A stretch of 64,000 nt of DNA from Planctomycetaceae bacterium. GTDB taxonomy: Bacteria; Planctomycetota; Planctomycetia; Pirellulales; Pirellulaceae. This document shows positions 19,675 to 28,792 of this stretch, piece after piece. Numbering within the stretch: position 1 is the stretch's first letter; each line of letters starts with the position of its first letter. The position numbers and the translations under genes are program-made. The stretch spans positions 20,656-84,655 of the forward strand of contig JAHEBQ010000024.1 of NCBI GenBank assembly GCA_024642205.1, given 5' to 3'. Below the pieces are notes generated by a model. That model saw nothing but the letters and a program-made list of their open reading frames with translations, was not told the DNA's origin and searched no databases.

Positions 19675-21339
19675 CTATTTCAGCCCCAGGGCTTGAACAC
19701 CTTGCTCGAAGACAATATCCGTCGGGATGCCGCGTTGATTGACTCGGGCGAGATCGGCTTTCAGGTCTTCCGCAATAAATCCCATTTCGTCGGCAAACTT
19801 GCGGGCCGCTTCATAATCACCGTCGCCTTGCAATTTTAAAATCTGGTTTGACAGCTGGGTAATCGCAGCATTCATTTTGTCCATATTGATCCTGTATTGA
19901 CCGTCTTCGGTGCGCGTGAAGGCACCACGATCCTTGAAATAATTGAACCGAATCATGTTGGCTTTCCCGTGGGCACTGCTCGCGCCAAACCGAACGCTAC
20001 GGAAGATACTGGCCATGAAGGTGACATAGAAATCCTCCAGCGTGCCCTCGGTAATTTCTCCCTGCTCGAGCAATCGCGACACCATGTAAATCCCCAAGAT
20101 ATCCGCCTTACCTTCTTCAAGTGCACTGGATACTTCCTGGAGCGCTCCGCGGACCGTGCCTTTGCCGGTAATCGTGTTTTTGATTCCCAGTCCATGGGCG
20201 ACCTCGTGAAACATCGTATTGGAAAAGAAGGCATTGAAAGTGATGTGCTCACGCTGCTCGGGAACAATTAACAGATCGGCAACCGGAACCAGAATTTGGT
20301 CATACTTCGCCCGCATCGAATTCTTCAACTGCAACCGCCGGGAGCCCTTTTCCAATTGGACATGCTCATCGTTAGGCAGATTAATCGCAATTGTCTTGGA
20401 TCCGGCATTACAATCTCCGGCGTAATAAATCACATCGTAGGCGTTTAGATCCGAGTTGGTCCCGGGCGTTTCCTGTTTGTATTTCTCGTCCACCGGTAAT
20501 CCCTTTTGAAGATCCGGCAACATTGCCGCGTACTTGGTCAACCGTTCACTCCAGGCCATGTCCTTGATCAGCACGTAACTTTCACAGGCGGCCTTATAAC
20601 CAAACAGCTGGTCTTCATAGGTCTCGATCGGCCCAATCACGATGTCGATCGGGTTCGACTTCATGTCCATCCAGGCAAAATCGCTGGCCTGATAGTCGTT
20701 GCTCAGCAGAGCATCAGCGCGTGCCAGCAGGTAATCCTTGAATCCGGCATCCTCGGCAAGTGCTGCGGCTGCCCGGAGTTTTTCTGCCGCCACCGAGAAT
20801 TCGGTTTGAAAGAAATCGCTGTATGGAATTGCCGACAGCGACGTCTTGTCCTCGTCGGCCCAGCGAACCATCGTGTACAAACTTTTCAATTCCGGATGTT
20901 GCTTGACCTGTTTTTCGAATTCCTCTTTTGTCATGTCCTGAGGATAGAAATTGGCTCCCGCCGGTTTGGGACCGACACCCTCAAGGAATGGCCGATTTCC
21001 CTGCAGTCGATCCCACGGCCCATAGTTGATGTCGACCTGTCGGGCCCAGATATCGGACTCTTTCCGCGAGCTGTGCCTACGGAGCTTCAGGCCAGCCGGA
21101 TCTCCGCCATAAGCTTGCTTCCAAAACGCCTTGTCAATTTGTTCGGCGGCCTCGATCAACAGCGGAATCATCTTGCGTTGGTTGTCATTCAAATGACTGA
21201 GATCGGATTCCAGTTTGACGGTAGCGTACCGGGTAATTTCCACAGGTTTGTCCGACGTTGACTCCTGGCCGATCGCTGTTTGATTGGCAAACAGGCAAAC
21301 GACGAAACCTAGAATTGGGGCTGAAATTCGATTCAACAT
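19675..21339 (-). CDS. Exported zinc metallopeptidase, dipeptidyl-peptidase III (M49)-like
   Basis: 554 residues from ATG 21339, giving a signal peptide (MLNRISAPILGFVVCLFA..., cleavage near AIGQ). The zinc site is visible: TMFHEVAHGLGIKN followed about 25-30 residues later by LEEGKADILG, giving two His, Glu and a distal Glu/Asp ligand set. Upstream text (YGPWDRLQGNRPFLEGVGPK and GANFYPQDMTKEEFEKQV) is typical of M49-like proteins often annotated as Zn-dependent hydrolases or Nudix-associated. Classical DPP III has a six-residue HELLGH motif, whereas here it reads HEVAH, a five-residue HExxH. Likely periplasmic and acting on peptides. Superfamily call good; exact substrate unknown. Confidence 0.8.
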   Translation of the reverse strand: MLNRISAPILGFVVCLFANQTAIGQESTSDKPVEITRYATVKLESDLSHLNDNQRKMIPLLIEAAEQIDKAFWKQAYGGDPAGLKLRRHSSRKESDIWARQVDINYGPWDRLQGNRPFLEGVGPKPAGANFYPQDMTKEEFEKQVKQHPELKSLYTMVRWADEDKTSLSAIPYSDFFQTEFSVAAEKLRAAAALAEDAGFKDYLLARADALLSNDYQASDFAWMDMKSNPIDIVIGPIETYEDQLFGYKAACESYVLIKDMAWSERLTKYAAMLPDLQKGLPVDEKYKQETPGTNSDLNAYDVIYYAGDCNAGSKTIAINLPNDEHVQLEKGSRRLQLKNSMRAKYDQILVPVADLLIVPEQREHITFNAFFSNTMFHEVAHGLGIKNTITGKGTVRGALQEVSSALEEGKADILGIYMVSRLLEQGEITEGTLEDFYVTFMASIFRSVRFGASSAHGKANMIRFNYFKDRGAFTRTEDGQYRINMDKMNAAITQLSNQILKLQGDGDYEAARKFADEMGFIAEDLKADLARVNQRGIPTDIVFEQGVQALGLK

Positions 21340-21895
21340 GAATAATGCCTTTGTGCTTAAATTTCGGTTGTTGGACCGCGTAACGATGCGGTCATCGAGA
21401 ATCCAGACGAAAACCACGAGCTGCGATCAACGTTCGGGACAGAGGTCATACAAACTCGAGATGCGACCATCGGCCGAATCAAAAGCATGAATTGGGTAAA
21501 AAACAGTCCATCGAAACAGCGAATGCCTCGGATGCTGTCCCGTTCGTTATCGCACACGACTCTTGCATGTCAAAGAAACGCGCCTGCGACAACCAGAAAG
21601 TCTCCGTTTGTTTCGTTTCCTGCGGCCCAGATTCCTGGATTCCCAACCAGGGCCTTAATGATAGCAATACCAGGCAGATGATCCAGCGTTAAGGCAATTT
21701 GCGTTTCGGGATGCGTGAAATTCCTGAATCTCGTTCCCTGTCTGTCATTCCACACCAGCAGACCTTGTCGCATGGTTCAACTTGCCCGAGCCACGGCGCG
21801 AAGTTATTGCGTAATCCGGGTTTGAGGATTGTCTTGCCCCGCTGATTAGCGCACCAGACGACCGCTCGTGCCCCTTCAGGTCTTGTGGCAGTGCT
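21340..21895. other. Intergenic gap with uncertain open frames
   Basis: 556 bp between the ABC-F stop and the metallopeptidase start, both minus strand. A 67-codon minus-strand frame (21570-21773) has protein-like text but no start signal or family match, and neighbouring pieces are in other frames. It could be an old gene remnant; I do not call it. Confidence 0.45.
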
Positions 21896-23707
21896 TCAAG
21901 CAGATGAGACATGCTCAAGTTCTTCCCAGCGTGCATAGGCAGTTGCAAGTTCTGTTTCCAGTTGCTTGAGACTTGACTGGGCTGCCGCGATTTCCGAGCC
22001 GGGTTTCTGGTAAAACTCCGGGGCTGCCATGGCGGTATGACAGGCTTCAATTCTGGATTCGAGCTCTTCGATCCGGGCTGGCAGGTGATCAAGCTCCCGT
22101 TTTTCGTTGAACTTCAATTTGCGCGGCTTTTCGTCCGGCTTAAGCTTCCCTTTTGCCGAGCTGGTGGAACTCGCCTGTGCCGTCATTGGAACGCCATTTT
22201 GTCTTCTTTGTTCCCACTGCCTTTGCCAGTCGTCGTAACCACCGACGTATTCGTGCAATCCGTCTTCTTCAAAAACGATCGTGCTGGTAACCACGTTGTT
22301 GAGAAACGCTCGGTCGTGACTGACCATCAAGACGGTGCCTTTGAATTGAACCAGTCGTTCCTCCAACAATTCAAGTGTCTCTGCGTCCAGATCGTTGGTC
22401 GGTTCATCCAACACGATCACGTTGGCAGGTTTGGCGAACAGTTTGGCCAACAGGATTCGATTGCGTTCGCCTCCCGAAAGGAACTTGATCTGGGTCCGGG
22501 CCCGATCGGGCGCAAACAGGAAATCCTGCAAATACCCCAGCACGTGCTTTTTTGTGTCGTTGATCAAGATCGAATCCGAGCCACCACCAACGTTTTCCTG
22601 AACCGTGGCTTCTTCGTCGAGCTGCTGCCGTAACTGGTCGAAATAGGCGATCTCAAGATTCGTTCCGAGCTTTACCTTGCCGGAGGTCGGTTCGAGCTTG
22701 CCCAGCAAGACCTTGAGTAATGTCGTTTTGCCGGCTCCATTGCGTCCAATGATACCAACTTTGTCTTCACGAATAATGGACGTCGTGAAATCCGCAAAAA
22801 CCGGATCGCCGTCGTAGGAAAAAGAGATATCCTCGGCATCAATGACGAGTGCCCCACTCCGTCCGGCCTCCTGAATTTGCAGGTTGGACGTTCCGAGTTT
22901 CTGTCGGCGCTCACCGCGTTCGGCCCGCATCGCTTTGAGAGCCCTCACGCGGCCTTCATTGCGGGTTCGACGAGCCTTGATTCCTTTTCGAATCCAGACT
23001 TCTTCCTCGGCGAGTCGTTTATCAAAAAGCGCGTTTTGTTTTTCTTCGGCCGCCAGCGCATCTTCTTTTCGCTGGAGAAAGGTCTCGTAGTCGCAGGACC
23101 AGTCAAAAATCCTGCCGCGGTCAATTTCGAGAATCCTCGTCGCAAGTTTTCTCAGGAACATCCGATCGTGCGTTACGAACATGAGGGCAGCATTATATTT
23201 GAGCAGGAAACTTTCCAACCAGTCGATCGCGTCGATGTCGAGGTGGTTCGTCGGCTCGTCCAGCAGCAGCAGGTCGGGTTTTGAAACCAGCGCCTGGGCG
23301 AGAAGCACGCGCCGTTTCATTCCGGAGGACAGCGTTTCAAATCTTTCCGCACCATCCAATTCCATCCGTGACAGTATTTGTTCGACGTCGTTTTCCCGTC
23401 GCCATTGCTCTTCTTCCGGAAGCTCTTCATCCCGCATACCAGCGGCGACAATCGCGTGGATCGTTCCCGTGGTATTCTGCGGCACGTCCTGAGAGAGTTT
23501 TGCGATGTGAACATCCGGGGAGACAATAATACTGCCACTGTCGGGCTGAATTTCGCCGCAAAGCAACTTCATCAACGTCGTTTTGCCGGCTCCGTTTCGT
23601 CCCAACAGGCCAATACGCTGGCCGGGTTCAATCTGGCAGTGAACGGAATCGAGAAGAGCAGGGCCGCGAAATCCAATGGTAAGATCGCGAATCGTGACAA
23701 GTGGCAT
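21896..23707 (-). CDS. uup: ABC-F ATPase, Uup type
   Basis: 603 residues with two ABC ATPase domains and no membrane segments. Each has a Walker A (GLLGRNGAGKTT near 33; GIIGRNGAGKTT near 335), signature motifs LSSGMKRRV and LSGGERNR, and Walker B with LLLLDEPTNHLD and VIVLDEPTNDLD. The linker holds EEVWIRKGIKARRTRNEGRV, characteristic of the Uup subgroup, and the C-terminus is a Lys/Glu coiled coil (LPARIEELESRIEA). ABC-F proteins act on ribosomes, and Uup has also been linked to DNA repair and transposon excision in E. coli. Divergent from the membrane protein gene at 23864. Confidence 0.93.
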   Translation of the reverse strand: MPLVTIRDLTIGFRGPALLDSVHCQIEPGQRIGLLGRNGAGKTTLMKLLCGEIQPDSGSIIVSPDVHIAKLSQDVPQNTTGTIHAIVAAGMRDEELPEEEQWRRENDVEQILSRMELDGAERFETLSSGMKRRVLLAQALVSKPDLLLLDEPTNHLDIDAIDWLESFLLKYNAALMFVTHDRMFLRKLATRILEIDRGRIFDWSCDYETFLQRKEDALAAEEKQNALFDKRLAEEEVWIRKGIKARRTRNEGRVRALKAMRAERGERRQKLGTSNLQIQEAGRSGALVIDAEDISFSYDGDPVFADFTTSIIREDKVGIIGRNGAGKTTLLKVLLGKLEPTSGKVKLGTNLEIAYFDQLRQQLDEEATVQENVGGGSDSILINDTKKHVLGYLQDFLFAPDRARTQIKFLSGGERNRILLAKLFAKPANVIVLDEPTNDLDAETLELLEERLVQFKGTVLMVSHDRAFLNNVVTSTIVFEEDGLHEYVGGYDDWQRQWEQRRQNGVPMTAQASSTSSAKGKLKPDEKPRKLKFNEKRELDHLPARIEELESRIEACHTAMAAPEFYQKPGSEIAAAQSSLKQLETELATAYARWEELEHVSSA

Positions 23708-23863
23708 GGAAAAAAGGCTGGTGGGCTCGGGGTGTAATTAATAAATCCTGGACCAATGCGTCAGCCCTTCGGTCGACGCCTGATTGGACTTCGATTCTAC
23801 TTGCAGGGCACCCTTGGTTACAATGACGGTTTTCCCCGACGTGACAGACATTGCATTGAGAAC

Positions 23864-24457
23864 ATGGTTTTGATGGTCTGGCTGGAGTCCGATTACCTGG
23901 CTACCGAGGTTACGATTTGGACGATTCGATTGTCCATGATTTGCCTGGCCGGGGCTTTAACGCTCCGACTGCAGGCGCCCCGACCATGCACGTCGACAAT
24001 TGAAAACGGCGACCGTCATTCTGTGTGGATGTTGGGGGCGAAGAACCTGTGGTTGCTGGGGGGGTTCTTTTCGCTTTTACATGCAATGGCAGCCATGGCG
24101 TTTTACCATCAATGGAACCACTCGCTGGCATTGGCGGACACGGCTCGACAGACGAAGTCCCTGTTGGGCTTCCCAGTTGGCATCGGCCTGTATTTCAACT
24201 ATGCGTTTGTGTCAATCTGGCTTGCCGATGCGCTGTGGTGGATTGCCGCATCCGGGTCTTATGAAAAACGGGCCCGATGGATCAACGGGTTGGTCTACGG
24301 ATTCCTGATTTTTATCGCCATCAACGGAACGGTCGTGTTTGCATCGGGAATTGTTCGGTGGATTGCTTCGGTGGCGTTAATGGGGCTCGCCGCGTTGGCG
24401 TATCAGAAATTTTTCCGTTCGAAAGACTCGACGGCGAACGTCGAATCAGAATCCTGA
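23864..24457 (+). CDS. Unknown multi-pass membrane protein
   Basis: About 197 residues from the ATG at 23864 (23873 also possible; the frame opens earlier at 23756). It has roughly five hydrophobic helices: one near the start (TEVTIWTIRLSMICLAGALT), then NLWLLGGFFSLLHAMAAMAF, LGFPVGIGLYFNYAFVSIWL, NGLVYGFLIFIAINGTVVFA and a last one near WIASVALMGLAALAY. Several His and Trp residues lie near membrane boundaries (HAMAAMAFYHQW). No family recognised. The dinB-like gene starts 11 bp after its stop, so the two are probably co-transcribed. Confidence 0.7.
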   Translation: MVLMVWLESDYLATEVTIWTIRLSMICLAGALTLRLQAPRPCTSTIENGDRHSVWMLGAKNLWLLGGFFSLLHAMAAMAFYHQWNHSLALADTARQTKSLLGFPVGIGLYFNYAFVSIWLADALWWIAASGSYEKRARWINGLVYGFLIFIAINGTVVFASGIVRWIASVALMGLAALAYQKFFRSKDSTANVESES

Positions 24458-24468
24458 AGGAAGTCAAC

Positions 24469-24987
24469 ATGGAATTTGAAAAACTGATTGCATCGCTTGA
24501 TCGTTTCAGCCGAATCCTGCCAGTGCTCGTTGCGGGTGTTTCCGAATCGGACGCAAAGTGGAAACCCGAGTCGGGCGAGTGGTCGATTCTCGAAATTGTT
24601 TGTCATCTTGCGGACGAAGAGGTGGAGGACTTTCGGCAGCGGGTCCAATTGACTCTTGCGGATCCAACGACACCCTGGCCACGGATCGATCCGGAGGGCG
24701 TCGCCATTGCGCGACGGTATAACGAGCAGGACCTTACGGAAGCCGCCCGGAGATTCGTGCGGGAACGAAATGTGTCGGTTGACTGGCTCAAGCAAGTTGT
24801 CAATCCAGATTGGGACTCTACCTACGAGCATCCAAGCATCGGCCCCATCCTGGCCGGTCGATTGATGGCGAGCTGGGCAGCCCACGATCAGCTTCACTTG
24901 CGCCAACTGGCCAAACGCCTGTTCGAAATGAATGTCCGAGACGGAGCGCCCTATCCTGCGGACTACGCGGGCCAGTGGAAGGCTTGA
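24469..24987 (+). CDS. DinB-like four-helix protein
   Basis: 172 residues from ATG 24469; the frame is open much further upstream through the previous gene but that is a shadow. The text WSILEIVCHLADEEVEDFRQR and the C-terminal AAHDQLHLRQLAKRLFEM match the DinB/YfiT superfamily, with histidines at three helix positions (CHLAD, AAHD, QLHL) that bind a divalent metal in characterised members. Some members are thiol- or mycothiol-dependent transferases; many are unknown. Cytoplasmic. Downstream partner of the unknown membrane protein. Superfamily call confident, function open. Confidence 0.88.
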   Translation: MEFEKLIASLDRFSRILPVLVAGVSESDAKWKPESGEWSILEIVCHLADEEVEDFRQRVQLTLADPTTPWPRIDPEGVAIARRYNEQDLTEAARRFVRERNVSVDWLKQVVNPDWDSTYEHPSIGPILAGRLMASWAAHDQLHLRQLAKRLFEMNVRDGAPYPADYAGQWKA

Positions 24988-25007
24988 TTCGGTCGCGCGG
25001 ACGACGT

Positions 25008-28000
25008 TTACTGAGATTCAGTTATTGCCGTCGACGCCTTGGAGCCGTCGGACCCTTCGTAGGTTCTGGCCAATCGAAAACCGAGATACGGATATCCCTG
25101 GTTCGGTGACATCGAAAAACGCTTTGTCGAACGAATATCAATGACTTCGTTGCTGTAGCAACCGCCACGGTATTCCCGGACAAGACTGCGGTGTTTCTCA
25201 AATTCCGGTCCGAAGTCAACATAACTCTCGGAATGTTCGATGTTCGCCGGTTCAGGAAGTTCTTCACGGTACCAATCAAGACACCATTCGCTCACATTTC
25301 CCAAAACATCAAACAACCCGGTATTGCCCGGTTTCAATTGAGCGACCCGGTGAATTTTTGCATCAGAATTGGTGGCAAACCAGGCGTAATCCCTGGCAGC
25401 CGAGGCCATGCCGCCGAAAGGAAACAGTGTCTCACTGCGACCTCGACAGGCGTATTCCCATTCGGTGGCCGTCGGCAGGCGATAACCCAAACGATCCATC
25501 TTTGACTGCGACAACAGGATGTCTGATTTTGGATAATTCAGGTAGAGCTCTTGGAGTTCTTCGACCGTAGGCAGCCCGCATTCCAGATTTCCCCGCTCAC
25601 TGAGCCAGCGGCAATAGGCCAACGACGTGAAAAAATCGACATTCCCGGCTGGAAGTTCGTGGTCCAGTTCGACCCGCCGATTACGCTCCCGCTCGGCTGC
25701 CTTGGCCCTGATCCTGACTGCGGAACGCTCTTTCGACAATTCGACACTTCGTTGCTTCGCTTCCTCGTCCGTGGAACCAGCCAACCCGGCGATTTCCTGA
25801 TCAAGTTTCTCCAGCCGCTGCTGGTATCGCTTGGCGATGTCTTCTTCAAACTCCAGGAATTCCCCAACGGTTACTTCATGAATGCAAATTCCAAATCTCC
25901 GCGGGATCGTCTTCCGGTGTCTCGGCTCATCGACAACCTGTGTCGTATCGAATCCTGATGTAGTGGCCACCTCTTTGTTCAGGCCCATATCGAATCGGTT
26001 TATCGGACCAAACAAAGCAAACGTATTACCTGCCAGGTCGATGTGCCAGTTCAGGCTGGGATCAGGCTGCGCCCTGCGAAGCTCATCCTCGCGACTTTTC
26101 AGTACTGAACTGAACCCCCATTCCTGCAATAGCCACCTCGCACACGAATGAACTCGCGAATCGGAGTGCTCGGAAAAGACACTTAATAAAACCGGTTGCA
26201 GCCGATTTTTCTGAGCATCGAGCACCTGATTCTGTTTGTATTGACCCAGCGCAAGCAGGATCCCCGACAATACATCCGGGTCGACCGATTTCCACTGATT
26301 GAATTGTGCGGCCAACGATTCAAATGAAGTAGATGCAGGACCAAGTCGTTCGATTAACTCGGTAGCAACCGACATGTCCGGTCCCCCAGCAAACTGCCGC
26401 CATTGGGTTTGATCGGCCAATTGAATTAGCACGGTCACAAAATTGCACTTCCGAATTTCAACCGCCGTTTTCAATGATTCTGGACCGGGTTGTTGTTCCA
26501 ATTCGGCCTGAAGTTGATCGACGGCTGCGGATTGATGGGGTATGAGTGCGGCGGTCAGGTAGGGGATTTGCTGGGGCTTCGCATCGGGCACCAAACTGAC
26601 GAGAAAGGCTAGGTCATCGTTGAACAGGCGTGACAGGATCGCGGCAGCCCTTTGGGGTGTGGTGTCGAGATCGTCGCGTTGATCCAAATAGGCTGCGACC
26701 AACGTTGGTTTCAACGAATCGCGAATCGGTCGCAACGCCGGTAACCAGTAGGACATTTCCACTTCATTCACCGATGTCAGGTAGCCCGCGGCATTGGGTG
26801 CAATCGATACCCAATTGGGGGAATCGGGATCATAAAGCGCCAAGGCAGCAACGGCGCGAAACCTCTTACCACTGGAACTTGATTCGCCGAGGTTTCCCGC
26901 AGCCTCCCACAATTTGCTGATCAATTCCGGTTTTCGAAACTCAAGGCATTTACGGGAGACGATAAAGTCTTCGGGGTCAGCAACCAGAAGATCGTCGAAC
27001 ATCTCATCCGCCATCCGCTTGCGCAAGTCAGGATCTTTTTCGAGTTCAACGATGGCCATCCGTAAACGTCGCTTTTCCTGCGAACTTGCCTCGTTGGCCT
27101 CCAATTTTTCGTAGAGCTTCGGCAGGATTGAAGCACGAAAATCGGTCAACGATTCAAAAATGCCTGGCAGCGAAATGGCCTCTGAGGTTGTCAGTGCGTT
27201 CATTTGCGTGTTCGCACGCTTTTGTTTTTCAAGATAGGCCTGGATCGCGAAAGTGGACGAGACGATGGTACCAATCACCAAAGTGATCGCGACCGCCGCC
27301 ATCAGGCTGGCAACGGCTTGATTGCGTTTGGCCCACATCCACGTTCGTTGGATCGTACCGACTCGACGGGACTCGATTGGTTCTCCGCGTTGGTAACGGT
27401 CCAACTCATCGACCAGATCTTTCGCGGTCGCAAATCGTTTGTCGATATCACGCGTCAGGCATTTGCTGCAGATCGTCTCAATATCGAGGGGTACTTCAGG
27501 GCGAACTTTTCGCAACGGACTGGCGTCTTTGTTGCAGATCGAAAACAGGAGATCCGACAACTGACCGTAGAATGGCCTCGTTCCCGAAGCCATCTCGTAG
27601 AGCATTACACCCAGGCTCCAAATATCCGTCCGACCATCAGCGAGGTTCGATTTACCACCCGCCTGTTCTGGACTCATGTACATCGGTGTGCCGAGAATGG
27701 AACCGTCAATCGTCAGACTGGTCTTATCCTCGATGGAACGCGCGCACCCAAAATCGGCAATATGCGGTCGGCCCGAGGAATCGATCATGACATTGTCCGG
27801 TTTCATGTCGCGATGAATAATGCCCTGCTCATGGGCGTAGTTCAGTCCGTCGGCGATTTCACGGACGATTTCGATCGACTCTTCCAGCGGCAACAGACTG
27901 TTCTTTTGCAGATACGATTTGAGTGTCTCACCAGCAACGAATTCGTATACAATGATGTTCTCTCCATTTACCTGGCCATATTCATAAACCGGGATGATGT

Positions 28001-28697
28001 TCGGATGGCGAAGCTTGGCCGCCGCCTGGGCCTCACGGAGAAAGCGCTTGACTTGCATCCGTCCCGAGATCGCTTTTGCGACCTTGACGGCAACGATTCG
28101 ATCGAGCTGAGGATCACGAGCCTCATAGACTTTTCCGAAAGTGCCTTCTCCCAGCAGCCGTTTGATCTCGTAACGACCTACGTGGCTGGGAAGCCGTGGC
28201 TGGGCCTGGGATGAATGAATCTGCAACTGGTCTTTGTCGCCGCAGTCTTGGGTGAGATCGGGAACGCTGTTCAGCGTCGCTTCGACCTGGCCCTCCGTCT
28301 GCTGACCACGATCTGTTCGTGTGACAGCAGCCTGGCGCAATTCCAAACTCATTTTCTCCCGCCGTGTCTGATCGCCAGAGACCGGTTGGGCTGGGAGTGG
28401 TCCAGGAAGCGTATCTTCAATCCGGCTAACGGTTGACGAGCTGGGAGGTTGGACCGGTTCCCGTTTGGCATCCTGACCAGTAGTGATCGAATCTAACGTG
28501 TTTTCAACGGTAGCGGCGGATTTCCCATCCTGATTGGGATCAGGCTCAGAGACCGGATAAACGACCGAGTTAATGGTCGCGTTTGGATCGTTCGAATCAC
28601 CGGAAGTGATTTCGCTTTTGTTGTCGATGGTCGAAGGAAGATCATCGTTTGAACGACTACCGTCACTCGATCCGGGCTGGTTGGGATGGGCACCCAT
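25008..28697 (-). CDS. Transmembrane Ser/Thr protein kinase with HEAT-like region and FGE-like C-terminus
   Basis: 1229 residues. A Ser/Thr-rich disordered head (1-170) precedes the kinase (about 175-440): LLGEGTFGKVY glycine loop, VAVKV (K205), IIHRDMKPDN (D297) and DFG (315-317). A single hydrophobic segment follows (about 475-497), then a long, probably extracytoplasmic helical-repeat region (about 500-900), then a formylglycine-enzyme/sulfatase-like domain (about 905-1215) with GYRLPTATEWEYACRGR, LFDVLGNVSEWCLDWY, RGGCYSNEV and YLGFRLAR. The paired cysteines of genuine FGE near the C-terminal RGG segment are absent, so it is probably a binding or sensor domain. It follows the Gly-rich membrane protein gene by 95 bp. 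Confidence 0.92.
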   Translation of the reverse strand: MGAHPNQPGSSDGSRSNDDLPSTIDNKSEITSGDSNDPNATINSVVYPVSEPDPNQDGKSAATVENTLDSITTGQDAKREPVQPPSSSTVSRIEDTLPGPLPAQPVSGDQTRREKMSLELRQAAVTRTDRGQQTEGQVEATLNSVPDLTQDCGDKDQLQIHSSQAQPRLPSHVGRYEIKRLLGEGTFGKVYEARDPQLDRIVAVKVAKAISGRMQVKRFLREAQAAAKLRHPNIIPVYEYGQVNGENIIVYEFVAGETLKSYLQKNSLLPLEESIEIVREIADGLNYAHEQGIIHRDMKPDNVMIDSSGRPHIADFGCARSIEDKTSLTIDGSILGTPMYMSPEQAGGKSNLADGRTDIWSLGVMLYEMASGTRPFYGQLSDLLFSICNKDASPLRKVRPEVPLDIETICSKCLTRDIDKRFATAKDLVDELDRYQRGEPIESRRVGTIQRTWMWAKRNQAVASLMAAVAITLVIGTIVSSTFAIQAYLEKQKRANTQMNALTTSEAISLPGIFESLTDFRASILPKLYEKLEANEASSQEKRRLRMAIVELEKDPDLRKRMADEMFDDLLVADPEDFIVSRKCLEFRKPELISKLWEAAGNLGESSSSGKRFRAVAALALYDPDSPNWVSIAPNAAGYLTSVNEVEMSYWLPALRPIRDSLKPTLVAAYLDQRDDLDTTPQRAAAILSRLFNDDLAFLVSLVPDAKPQQIPYLTAALIPHQSAAVDQLQAELEQQPGPESLKTAVEIRKCNFVTVLIQLADQTQWRQFAGGPDMSVATELIERLGPASTSFESLAAQFNQWKSVDPDVLSGILLALGQYKQNQVLDAQKNRLQPVLLSVFSEHSDSRVHSCARWLLQEWGFSSVLKSREDELRRAQPDPSLNWHIDLAGNTFALFGPINRFDMGLNKEVATTSGFDTTQVVDEPRHRKTIPRRFGICIHEVTVGEFLEFEEDIAKRYQQRLEKLDQEIAGLAGSTDEEAKQRSVELSKERSAVRIRAKAAERERNRRVELDHELPAGNVDFFTSLAYCRWLSERGNLECGLPTVEELQELYLNYPKSDILLSQSKMDRLGYRLPTATEWEYACRGRSETLFPFGGMASAARDYAWFATNSDAKIHRVAQLKPGNTGLFDVLGNVSEWCLDWYREELPEPANIEHSESYVDFGPEFEKHRSLVREYRGGCYSNEVIDIRSTKRFSMSPNQGYPYLGFRLARTYEGSDGSKASTAITESQ

Positions 28698-28792
28698 GAT
28701 AGCAAACTGACGTTCTGGAAAATTACAAAGCGTTGGCGGCTAACGGCCACAAATGAACTTATTATCCAGATTTCAATTTCCGCCGCCACCAA

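Noticed and set aside
21570..21773. 67-codon minus-strand frame with protein-like text upstream of uup
   Set aside because: No start signal and no family match; neighbouring pieces lie in other frames. Possibly an old remnant but not supportable.
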